From Ciona savignyi (Eukaryota > Chordata > Ascidiacea > Phlebobranchia > Cionidae), in contig CH003403.1 in NCBI GenBank assembly GCA_000149265.1, positions 957,188 through 1,021,187 on the forward strand: DNA of 64,000 bases. The letters are read 5' to 3'. This document shows, piece after piece, positions 33,611 through 44,100 of this stretch (position 1 is the stretch's first letter; each line of letters starts with the position of its first letter). Below the pieces are notes generated by a model, which had not been told where the DNA came from, made no database searches, and saw only the letters and a program-made list of their open reading frames with translations. A program made the position numbers and the translations under genes.

Positions 33611-33999
33611 GCTATCAACGGTACCAACTAGGTAAAACTATGATTTTTATCTAAACTATACGTTGCTAAAACTTAACATTTTCTTTCTTTAGGTCTACAT
33701 GATGCACGAAACCTTGTTTAAATCCATGACGACAAAATAAAAGAAATCTACATGAATATTACAGCATTGTATATGAAACGTAGCTATAGGATGAAGTATG
33801 AGAAAGTCGTATATTGGGCGTATTTAAAGGTAGTAAATTTATATCTTGATTAAAAGCAAGAGGAAGCGGTTAAACCCCATTTACAATGAGCTACACCTCG
33901 GTTTGTCGTCCAAATTACAACGCGCAGTACAGGACCGGTGGTGTGCGGTTTGCAAGGGAGCACGATATTACGACGGAGTTGGTGATTGTGAGCACAAGA

Positions 34000-34740
34000 G
34001 TTAGAATGTGATGTTTATTGCTTGATTTAACATCTCTATAGCGAGCAGCTATAAAAAAAATCAGCAATCTGACACAGACATCGTCAGCTCTTTTTATAAT
34101 GGCTGCCACAGAGTAATTAAAAACCAAATTAAAAAAAAAATTAACCCGAAAACTTTCGACCCACCGTCCATCAAATGAACAAGCTTAAATGACAGTTTGG
34201 CTGGTGCACCGTGCTTAACATCAGGTCGTGAAGGTTTCGCGCATGAAAACAATGATAATTATCACTACATTGTACCAGCGAATATAGAATGTCAAAATTC
34301 TTCTGCTGAGATAACGAGCAGTTTCAGGTCGAAGAATCGGCGTTTACTGTACCGTTTCCACTATATGTAATGAAAAATGCGACTCTTACTGTCGTGGAGT
34401 ATTAGTTAAAGGCAAATGTAGCAAAATAACCGCACAGGAACTGGAAAAGGTGACAAAACTTACTGTCGTTAAAACACGTTCTTTGAAAGATAACGGATAT
34501 AACTAAATCAAAACAATATAACGGCTTCTAAACCTAGGTGTAAACAATACTATTGAAACAAAAATTAATTAACTTGTGCCTGTAACTTGTAAATAAAAAA
34601 ATGACTTAACACAAAATATTTTTGTTTAAATGTCTGCTCTATAAAACATTTATAATAGCTAGTTCAATAATAATCTATTCATTTATAGTAGGCTACACCT
34701 AACCGGCCATAGCGATACTAATATAGCCTACATATATTGT
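34000..34740. other. gene-free stretch
   Basis: AT-rich sequence without a recognisable exon or repeat. It separates the peptide cluster from the pogo-like element. Confidence 0.4.
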
Positions 34741-34745
34741 GTATA

Positions 34746-35229
34746 CAGTAGAACCCCGCCAACCTGACCACATATGGGGCCGTGATCAAGCGGTCGCGTT
34801 AGCGGGGTGGTCGTGTTAGTGAATTTTAATTTGGAGCAAGTTGTCGTCATATGCAGCTTAAACGTCTGCATTTTTACTAAATGTTCACCAAATGCCATTA
34901 TTTTTATCAGATACTGCAGAATGAAATTAATACTAAAGTTTATCTTGTAAGATTCAGTACTGTTTGCCACATTTTCTTTCGTGTGCGCTCATTTATTCAT
35001 ATTGTTTAGAAATTTAACCTTAATATTTTGGTGATAAAGGCAAATTATTTTGCACATGTGGTCACTTAAGCGGAGTCAAATTTAAAGTTTCGGACCAAAA
35101 TATGGCGGCCCTCGTTATTGAAACAGAATGCAATGCATTACCATAGTAAATTATTTGGGACCGCACTAAAGTGGTCTTGATAATGAGGTGGTCGTGTTAT
35201 CGAGGTGGTCTCCAAGAGGGGTTCTACTG
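34746..35229. mobile_element. pogo/Tigger-like MITE, TA target site
   Basis: Ends CAGTAGAACCCCGC and GGGGTTCTACTG are inverted and flanked by TA on both sides. Subterminal GGGGTGGTCGTGTTAG and GAGGTGGTCGTGTTATCG repeat the pattern seen in pogo-type elements. 484 bp, no transposase. Confidence 0.85.
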
Positions 35230-36185
35230 TATTAGTATCTTTATGAAACCGACATCATTTTTTTTGCCGAAACAGCCAAAGAGACAGTTGTAAATAAACA
35301 CTTTAAAAATGTTTCAAAACTGTCATAAGAAATTAAATATATATATTTTTAAAACAAATATATTTTTTTAAAGTTATAACCAAAATAATACTTCTTTACA
35401 CATTTGTTGCTTTCTATCGTGAGCCATTAGAAAATCATATATCTAATGTCGAAACTACCATTTTTTAAACAGTTTGTTCTAAATCTAAAATAAATTCGAC
35501 GTTGCAGGTAGTCTGTGTAATTTGTTTCAACCGAAAGTTTGAAGTGGTCGCTAGCTAGTCGGTTGTGTCCTTGTCAAGGTACTTAAGGGACATTGCCTGG
35601 ACCCAGCAGATTATGTTCTGCCGTTATTTTCTCGTTTTCCAATTTCTAATTAATGGTCCGCCCGAATAGCATGGTAGGTTAATGCGCCGCCTTGCAGACG
35701 AAGGATTGATTGTTCGAAACTGGTAGCTAGCTGGTTGGCTGTGTCTTTGGGCATGGCAGTTAACAGATAAAACACTAGCTGTCCGAGGATTATCCTATAA
35801 CCCTATTTTATTTCCACCACTATAAGCAGAGCAATGAATTTATTGTCTCTGCCATGTCGACTTGCCTTGGGTTTTCCTTATAATCATCATCCTTGTTCAC
35901 AGGAAGGCACCAAACTAGATAATTTTTGTGTTTTGCTGGAGTATCTTGCCACAGTTTTTTTGTTTCATTGTTTCATATTTGTTTTGGTATATATATATAT
36001 TTATATATAACATGCTTTGTTTTTTCGAATGTTTGGTGGTTAACGCTGTAGTGAAAAAAAAAATTGAAATTGAATTGAAACTGTCGGCTGTAAAAACAAA
36101 TTTTTCCGGTAACCAGTACCTAATCTGTTTAAATAAAATTGTTTCTAACAGGTGATGTCGGTAATATTTTGTTAATAGGTAAATT
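35230..36185. other. gene-free stretch with SINE fragments
   Basis: AT-rich; partial plus-strand SINE pieces at about 35535-35640 (GTCGCTAGCTAGTCGGTTG) and 35655-35780 (CGAAACTGGTAGCTAGCTGG). Toward 36185 it contains the presumed leader/intron of GGNBP2, ending in the acceptor AAATTTCAG at 36182-36190. Confidence 0.5.
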
Positions 36186-36190
36186 TCAGA

Positions 36191-37711
36191 ATGAGTCAGG
36201 TTGAAACATTTGGTTTCGACAAGGCTCGTTTGGTCGGAGTTTTCAACAAAGATGAAAATTATGAGTTGGAGGCGTTGCAACTACCTCTACAAGTGGACGG
36301 ACATCTCATGATGATTCTGCAGTTTGAAGACCAAGTTTCCAAGAAATGTCCTATGTTGCCGTCTTCGAAGACTGATTACGCTGATTTCTTAAGGAAATAC
36401 AACTCATTGGACAAGAGGTTGTTGGAATCGTGTGGCGTCAGTGAGCGCGATCTGTTCGTGGCGTTGTCGCAGCTAATTACTTGTGTCGGTTGCCGCCGTG
36501 CCGTCGAACAACTATTTCAGGAAGTTCAGAAAAGTAGTCACTCTGTTTACGAAACAATCACAGTGACCTCTAACGGTTGGTTGGGTATTTCCCCGTCGTT
36601 CAGAGACAACCCTAAGAAGCTCTACCATCTGTTTCATTGCGTGCGGCCAAAACTGCATGAATTTTTGGAAAGCATGAGAAGGAAAAATAAGCGTTGCGTG
36701 TTTCATTCGTTGAAACTTCACAAATCCACTGAGTTTCAATCGGACAACAAGGTCAATCTGCCGAAGTGGTGCAACTATTCTGTGATTGATGTTTGGGACC
36801 GCATGTGCCAGGAATGTAGGGAGGAAATCACAACTATCGATTGTAACTGCTTTGTCGAAACCATGGATCATTATTTGAAGAAACATCGGTTTTGCAACGA
36901 GTGCAAAGCGAAGGTTCAAAGAGCGTTTCATATTCTCACAGGGGATGTTGATTTCCGAGGTGAACCCGGCTTCTGTTCAGCGATTTATGAAGGTTTGAGA
37001 TGTTGCAATTCAACCAACAACAACACAACGACGCAAACCAGGCACATCCATGTGTGCTGTGAGCGTGCGTATATCGTTCATATGCTGATGCAAGCACATG
37101 GTGAAATGGAGGGCGGAAGGAAGGAACGTCACGCTAAAACCACCGATATCGCACAAGAGGAAGTTTGCACATGTATTGCTCTGTATCTGCACCAGAGGCT
37201 GCACAAACTCTGGCACCAGAAGCTCACACACGAACAAACCTGGTTGACCCTGTGCTACATTGGCATCGAAGCTTGCCGGCAAAATTTCGAGATCGCGGTG
37301 CAAGACAAGATTGGCATGGGGCAAGCGCTGTGTGACGAGATCGAGTTGGCTGATAAAGCTAAAGAAAGCAAACTTGAGAAAAAGAGATTAAAGAAAAAAA
37401 GGCAGAAGAAGAAAAAAGAGAATAAGATCGCTGAAGCGGAGACAACAGAGGGATGCAAGCAAAGCGAGAAGAGCCCGGATGATTCTCCAGCCGCATTCCA
37501 TTCCTGTTTGTTGGACATGTTAGCGGACAACCAGCGATGTGAATGTTCGCAGAACGGAGCTTCAGATGACGATGCAGAGGAACTCACACAGGAGGAAATC
37601 CAGGAGTTTGAGAGAAACCGCAAACAAATCGACGCGCAGCGGTACAAACTGCGTCAACGAATCAAGCAAGATTTCCAGAAGTTCATCGGAGCCACAAACT
37701 CAGACGTTTAA
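36191..37711 (+). CDS. GGNBP2: GGNBP2 homologue (gametogenetin-binding protein 2)
   Basis: A 506-aa protein in one uninterrupted frame. Blocks shared with vertebrate GGNBP2 as I recall it: ALSQLITCVGCRRAVEQLF (about 97), KKLYHLFHCV, NKRCVFHSLKLHK, YLKKHRFCNECKAKVQRAF, AIYEGLRCC, RHIHVCCE, GGRKERHAKTTDIAQEEV, then a Lys-rich coiled stretch (KKRLKKKRQKKKKE) and a C-terminal acidic/coiled end with EEIQEFERNRKQI. Many paired Cys/His suggest zinc binding. GGNBP2 is linked to spermatogenesis, placental development and tumour suppression; its biochemical job is unclear. Shorter than the vertebrate protein (about 700 aa), mainly in the acidic, Cys-rich region between the coiled parts. The ATG lies one base after an acceptor (AAATTTCAG), consistent with a leader intron or trans-splicing. 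UBXN10 starts 167 bp downstream on the same strand. Confidence 0.95.
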   Translation: MSQVETFGFDKARLVGVFNKDENYELEALQLPLQVDGHLMMILQFEDQVSKKCPMLPSSKTDYADFLRKYNSLDKRLLESCGVSERDLFVALSQLITCVGCRRAVEQLFQEVQKSSHSVYETITVTSNGWLGISPSFRDNPKKLYHLFHCVRPKLHEFLESMRRKNKRCVFHSLKLHKSTEFQSDNKVNLPKWCNYSVIDVWDRMCQECREEITTIDCNCFVETMDHYLKKHRFCNECKAKVQRAFHILTGDVDFRGEPGFCSAIYEGLRCCNSTNNNTTTQTRHIHVCCERAYIVHMLMQAHGEMEGGRKERHAKTTDIAQEEVCTCIALYLHQRLHKLWHQKLTHEQTWLTLCYIGIEACRQNFEIAVQDKIGMGQALCDEIELADKAKESKLEKKRLKKKRQKKKKENKIAEAETTEGCKQSEKSPDDSPAAFHSCLLDMLADNQRCECSQNGASDDDAEELTQEEIQEFERNRKQIDAQRYKLRQRIKQDFQKFIGATNSDV

Positions 37712-37878
37712 CATTTCATCGCTCTTAGTCGTGCTTTCATATTTATTTCAACATAATTCAAAATTGACTCGATTTTTTGCCAAACCACGTGCACCGAGCG
37801 CTGTTGTTTTATTCCTGTTTAGAAATTTTTTAAGTGAAATTAAGTTAAAAGTGTTGAATTTAGGTGCTAGGTCATAGT

Positions 37879-40306
37879 ATGTATCAGCCTGTTCGGCCCA
37901 AGTCAGCCAAAGGGAAGACGAGACCCACGAGAGTCATCAATTCAACCTCGAATAATAATGAAGCAAGCACAAGTAACAGGTAATTGGTACCTCTAAATAC
38001 TACAGGACCGCTTGGAGCGCTTATTATACTTTGTAATTAAAAAAGCCATGATATTCATGTTAGGATTAGGGTTAAAGTTTGTTCTGGGGTTGAGATTGGT
38101 GTTAGGGACAGGGTTAGAATTACTTTTCATATTATTCCAGGCGACCCAAACTCTCCAAGTGATCCTGTAGTATTTAGAGGTAATAAGTTTGTAAATTATT
38201 ATTTAGTTTTCGTATATCCTAGTTATTAAATGTATTGCCACAACTGACTTGCTTGTGACCAGTTTTGATCCTCCAACCTTCCAGCTGGAGGACGACACAC
38301 TAACCCACCAAGCTACAGCTTTGCTCTGTTTGATTCATTTGACTAAGGGTCTGATATTTATTACTTGCGCTACCATTAAAGGGGCTGTAGCTGGTTATAC
38401 AAAAAATATTTTGTCCGTGCGTATCAGACTCTTTCTTTACGAAGAGTCATAACATATGCTGCCTTAATTTTCATTATGACAATGGGTAAATAGTCTAAAT
38501 ACCTACTGATTGTGTGTTCATATTAGTTGTATGATTTCAATGGAACAAGGTTTAGTTCGGTAAACTTTGAAATGTAGTAGAGAACAATCCAATAATGATT
38601 TTCGTGGAAATCTCATTCCATTTTCAGTCAAATAATAGAAACTCCATCACGCAGTAAAACGTTGTCATTGACTGACAACTATTATTACATAGTTGTTTAT
38701 ACACAGTCCATCCACACGACAGCATGGACACAACACACAAGGGAGAACACAACCCACTATGAGCAGCAGAAGGATTTCCAGTGGTGAGTTAATTCTGTGG
38801 TTACAAAGTGCTGGGGCATTAATAGGGATGCACAATATAGAATTTCGAATAAAAATCTTTTCAAGCAATTAAATAAGACTAATTTGGATTCGAAATTATA
38901 AACATAAAATAATTATCCTATTTTGTCCATCCCTAGGCATGAGATAGATTTACAGCACAAAATAGCATTTTTGCAGATATAAATCAAAACGTACATTGTT
39001 CCCGATATACATTCGTAGTCATGTGGTAATTGTTTGCACTGATGGATTCAATTGTCAACAATGCTGGTTTACCATGTTGGCCATTCATATGTTAGGTTGC
39101 AGTGTTTTAAAGTGGATTGCTTGCGAGTATATTGCTGCAAGGCATTGGAATGATGGGTGTGGGCACATTGTGCCTGGTGAGACATTGCCTTACTGAATCA
39201 CAGACATAACAAAGGACTGAACACGCACTGCAATAGCTACACCAGTCTTATCTTTTTTAAACCTAAGTAAATCATTTTTCCCTGCCGAGTGTTTAATTAA
39301 CTTATGGTTTGGTGGAAGTTCAGTTAAAATAGGATATGATATTTATCTTTATACCTGTGAATGGGAAAACCAAGGGGGTTAACACACGGGCAATCGTCAG
39401 ATCACCTCGCGCCCACCGTCGGGTTACCGGAGCTATTGCAGTGTGTTGTATATATTAAACACGTTCCTTCAATTTGGTAGAACCCAATAATCCGCTGGGT
39501 TAAGGTAATGTCCGTAAAGTGTCTTGCCCAAGGACACAACCGACTAGCTAGCGACCAGTTTCGCACCAGTAAAAAAAAATATTTTAAAGCACAAATGTTC
39601 AAAGTGGTCAATGTAATTTCAACCTTTCCATTAACACCCCCTCCCATCAGATGCTTCAAACGAAGTTCATTTTCCCGAAATCACCCGGCCCCCCTCGTCG
39701 CTGTCCAAATATCGGGTTCTGCCAGGAATCCCCACAACCCCAGATGGGGGTGAAGGGGCTTTCCCCGCTAATAATGACGTCGATTGGCTAACCGAACAAG
39801 CCCAGCAATTGTTGCTGGACAGCGCATTGCAGCGACATACGAAACCAAAGTCACCCCACGTTCCTAACAAGTCACCCACGGTTCCTAACAAGTCACCCCC
39901 TGTTTCTACCAAACGCTCGGCTGTCGCGAACGCTGACGTTGAAAGCAAAAGGAAAAAGGTTTACCAGGCGCAATCCATATTCACTCCTGCGCATAAGCAG
40001 GTAGTGAAACAACCTCCCAAACCCAGGATTCCCAAGGAACCGACCCCATCGAAGGAGCGGGTTCTGCTTGCTCTGAAACTCCCAGATGGCACGAGGGTCC
40101 AGAGGTACTTCGAACCGAGAAACACGATCCACCAGTTACTTGCGTTCGCTCAATCGAAATACTCCAAATTACAAATGGATTTGTGCGACATTTGCAGGAT
40201 GGATTCGGTTCCCAAGATGGTTATAACTGATTATTCTAAAACTATAAGTGAGCTTGGAATAAAGCACATGACGGTGCTGTATATTGAAGAAAAGGAGGAG
40301 GATTAA
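37879..40306 (+). CDS. UBXN10: UBXN10 homologue (UBX-domain p97 adaptor)
   Basis: Three exons, 37879-37979, 38707-38783 and 39651-40306, join in phase to 277 aa; human UBXN10 is about 280. Exon 1 carries RPKSAKGKTRP, very like the human N-terminus; exon 3 has LSKYRVLPGIPTTP, a basic middle, and the UBX domain at about 195-277 (LALKLPDGTRVQRYFEP through ELGIKHMTVLYIEE). UBXN10 recruits the AAA ATPase p97/VCP to intraflagellar transport complex B and supports cilium formation. Exon boundaries use AACAG|GTAATT, ACACAG|T, GTG|GTGAGT and CCATCAG|AT. Intron 1 contains a MITE (37990-38180). The 167-bp gap after GGNBP2 has no AATAAA or ATTAAA, which suggests co-transcription. Confidence 0.88.
37990..38180. 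mobile_element. MITE, TIR CCTCTAAATACTACAGGA, TA site
   Basis: 191 bp, in UBXN10 intron 1 just after the donor. Ends CCTCTAAATACTACAGGA and TCCTGTAGTATTTAGAGG are perfect inverted copies flanked by TA. Confidence 0.85.
38255..38345 (-). mobile_element. SINE head fragment
   Basis: TTGTGACCAGTTTTGATCCTC followed by ACACACTAACCCACCAAGCT is the reverse of a diverged tRNA-like head; in UBXN10 intron 1. Confidence 0.5.
39333..39567 (-). mobile_element. SINE in UBXN10 intron 2
   Basis: Reverse tail, GGCAATCGTCAGATCACCTC, GTTACCGGAGCTATTGCAG, and CCGACTAGCTAGCGACCAG with the head cut after TTTCGCACC. Confidence 0.85.
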
Positions 40307-41172
40307 ACACTGTTGTGCTTCGTTTAATTCCACTGTGTTATAGCAGCACTGTGCCTTTACGTAGAGAAATGTAGGAGTTCAAAAGCGCCGCCTTATTTCT
40401 CATTTCCCGTCCTTTCACTGCATACATTTTACCTTTTTTAATACAAATTTTATCGATAATGAATTTTATGTGACTTTTTAGTTTGTTCTCCACCATGTTT
40501 ACCAATGTAGATTTCATATTAACCTGGGGGATGGGGAATCCCCCATTGAACGGTTGATTCAGTTATGGCTGATTAGCACTTGGCCAAGGTGCAGAAACTA
40601 TTACAGCGAGTCAGTTCATTTGTAGCAGTAGCTTGGTATGAGGGAAGGAGGGTGACTGCTCACTTAAACTATGGACACTAACTCTAACCCATGCTTCCCC
40701 AAATGCAATAATCTTTATTCTAACAAGCAGTTTATCTTCCTTTTATTTTTCCCCACCCGGTAGAACCCAACACTTCGCATACCAGCTGCCTGATTTTAAC
40801 AGAAGTTTCAGCTCCCCAGCATTGCACACAACACACTGTTGTTGTGCAGTACTACTTTCACCTCCACCACCTACAAGGTATATTCCCTTCTATTAAAACA
40901 GACCATTTTAAATTGCAACTTTACAAACATTGCTATTTGCGAATTGCTAGAACGCATAGCTTATGGGGCCTTTTCATAGATGACCAGTCCCATATTGTCG
41001 GTTATCAAAGACAAAAGGGTTTCGGATTAAAACCACCCACTAGCTAGCTGTGCTTGTTAACACTACACAAAAGCTCCAATAACGTTTTCTAAATCAAATT
41101 TGAATAAAACTGTGCAAACCTATATTCCTACCCTCATGCAGTTTCAATCAATCAATACGAATGAAAAGATAA

Positions 41173-41178
41173 TTTATT
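41173..41178 (-). promoter_or_regulatory. polyadenylation signal of NDUFB5
   Basis: CCAATAAATT on the minus strand, about 12 nt after the NDUFB5 stop codon, giving a very short 3' UTR. Confidence 0.7.
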
Positions 41179-41190
41179 GGGATTTTGAAC

Positions 41191-44100
41191 TTAATATTTT
41201 GGTTCCGATTCCTGGAATCCGTGGGCCTCTCCGAACTCCTCGAGGTCGTCCACGAGGTAACGGGGTAAAGCGGGGTCATCGTGGAGGGGGAAAGCCCCCA
41301 TTCCTTCCAAAGCTTGCAACGCTTCCACTTGGTTGATGAGGCGTCTGCACGACGATTGGGTTGGTTGTTTGTGGACGGTGGATGGATATTCATGTTTATG
41401 TCCGGCCCGTTGGTCTCACAGTTAAGTGCATCGCCTTTCAATCGAAAGGTTGCAGGTACGAAACTGGTCGCTGGCTGGTCGGTCGTGTCCTTGGGCAAGG
41501 CACTTAACGGACATTGCCTGAACCCAGCGGATTAATGGGTTCTACCAAATTGAAGGAATCAAATTGAGAAGGAGCGTTTCTATCATACACAACACACAGC
41601 AATAGCTCCGGTAACCCCGACGACGGGTGCGAGGTGATCTGACGATTGCTTGTGTGTTAACCCCCTTGGTTTTCCCATCCACGGGGGATAAACATGAATA
41701 TCCTATCCTAAATCCGTGAATAGGAAAATCAAGGTTTTTAACACACAGGCAATCGTCAGATCCCCTCACACCAGACTAGCTCAGGCAATCTTAGTGTGGT
41801 GAGTTATGCTGATTATTATCCTTGTATTGAATGCAAAATTAAAACATTACAGCATCGTCAGCCAAAAGGTTGTTGGATAAAAACCAGCTGCTTCTAGTCA
41901 GTTCAATTTAAATGCCTTAGTGGATAACTCACCTAAATCCAGTAAAGTAATGGGTTAAAGTAGAGAAAGGTCCAATCAAACACAGCACACGGCAATAGCT
42001 CCGGCAACCCAACAATAGAAATGATGTAATTTGAAGATTGTTACCAAACGCTATGAAGATGTTACCCAAGCTTAGCAAAGAAATTGTGGAATTTATATTT
42101 GGCCGCCCACGATAATTCCATTCCACTCACTTTAACCATAGAGACAGGTGATTATGGTATGTTCTCTATTGGGTTATAACTTGATGAGGGTGGTTGTTGT
42201 CGGTATCGGTATGGTTATTTTATTTTATTATTTATTTTACCTCGCACCCCATTATGTAGTAAAGTATGGTATGTTCAGGGTGGTTGGGTACAAATTTGTC
42301 GGGTGTGGCCCGTTGGGGGTAGTTTGGGGTTGTTGTTCCAATCCACTCACTTTTGTCTCTCGACTCTCTGGTTCTTCTCAATGGTGTATATCTCCTTGTA
42401 ATAACTCAGTTTAGGATCCTCCATCATGTATTTTGCGAGGAGTCTTGTTAGTGGGTGCTGTGATGTGAAAATTGTAATCTTCGAATAAAGATTACACACA
42501 CACATCATATATGCAAAAGAGTAATAAGTCATAGATGATGATGTAATAAGTGATAGAAATAAGTCATATTTGCAAATTAGTCCGATTTAATTTTGGATTT
42601 AGAATATAGGGAACGTAAAATCATCCAATAAACCCATTAAAATTAAAAAGTTAAATTCTTATTCTAAAGGCTTTTTAGATGTTACTTTGAGTATAGATTA
42701 GAATGGACAATGGATCGTATTTGTTATTACCACTGGTTGAGAGGTTGGGAGAGCAAGTGGCATTCAATGCTAAAACACAACAATAGTGTTAATAGGGCTA
42801 CGAGTAGGTGGAAATCCAACAACTTAATGTGTTATTCCATTTCCTTTTCCAAGGATTAAAATTAAAATACAACACCCCTTGTTTTCTAAATTACAGGAAA
42901 AACATAAATATCACAGTCCGGCCCGGTGGTCTAGCGGTTAAGTGCGTCGCCTTTCAATCGAAAGGTTGCAGGTGCGAAACTGGTCGCTAGCTAGTCGGTT
43001 GTGTCCTTGGGCAAGGCACTTTACGGACATTGCCTGAACCCAGCGGATTAGTGGGTTCTACCAAATTGAAGGAACGTGTCCTATCATATACAACACACTG
43101 TANNNNNNNNNNNNNNNNNNNNNNNNNNNNNNNNNNNNNNNNNNNNNNNNNNNNNNNNNNNNNNNNNNNNNNNNNNNNNNNNNNNNNNNNNNNNNNNNNN
43201 NNCCCCCCCCCCCCCCCCCCCCCCCCCCCCGCCCCCGCCACGCCTCCCTCTCCACCTCCCCCCCCCACCGTAATAGTTCCGGTACCCCCCCCCCACGCCC
43301 ACGAGCCCATCCGCCGATTGCCCGTGTGATACCCCCCTAGGTTTTCCCATTCACGGGGATAAACATAATTATCCTATCCTATCCCATCCTAATCAATCAA
43401 TTGTTTCAGAGAAAAATAGAAACCTTATAATACTCCCAATAGTCAGGTTCATACAGATCAGGATCGTGATCACAAAGCACGGCGTCTCCCTCGAATATGG
43501 TTGTGTACCCGATAATGAGGGCAGCTGGCACAGCTCCAACGAGGAAATAATAGAACTGGATATATGGAATGTTGTTATTTACTTTATAGTAAGTATACAC
43601 GATATAATTCCAACCCATGTTTCACCCATTATGTAGTAAAGTATGGGTGTATATTCCACCCCATGTTTCACCCATTATTAGGTAAAGTATGGTTGTAAAT
43701 TCCACCCAATGTTTCACCCATTACGTGGTAAAGTATGGGTACAAATTCTACCCCATGTTTTACCCATTATTTGGTAAAGTATGGGTGTAAATTCCAACCC
43801 GTGTTTCACACATTATGTGGTAACGTATGAGTGTAAATTCCACCCCATGTTTTACCCATTATTTGGTAAAGTATGGGTTTAAATTTCACCCCATGTTTCA
43901 CCCAATATGTGGTAAAGTATGGGTGTAAATTCCACCCCATGTTTTACCCATTATGTGGTAAAGTATGGGTTTAAATTCCACCCCATGTTTCACCCATTAT
44001 GTGGTAAAGTATAGGTGTAAATTCCACCCCATGTTTTACCCATTATGTGGTAAAGTATGGGTTTAAATTCCACCCCATGTTTCACCCATTATGTGGTAAA

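Noticed and set aside
42987..43350. Open frames across the N run and poly-C with Pro/Gly-rich translation
   Set aside because: Produced by the assembly gap and low-complexity C tract inside a SINE.
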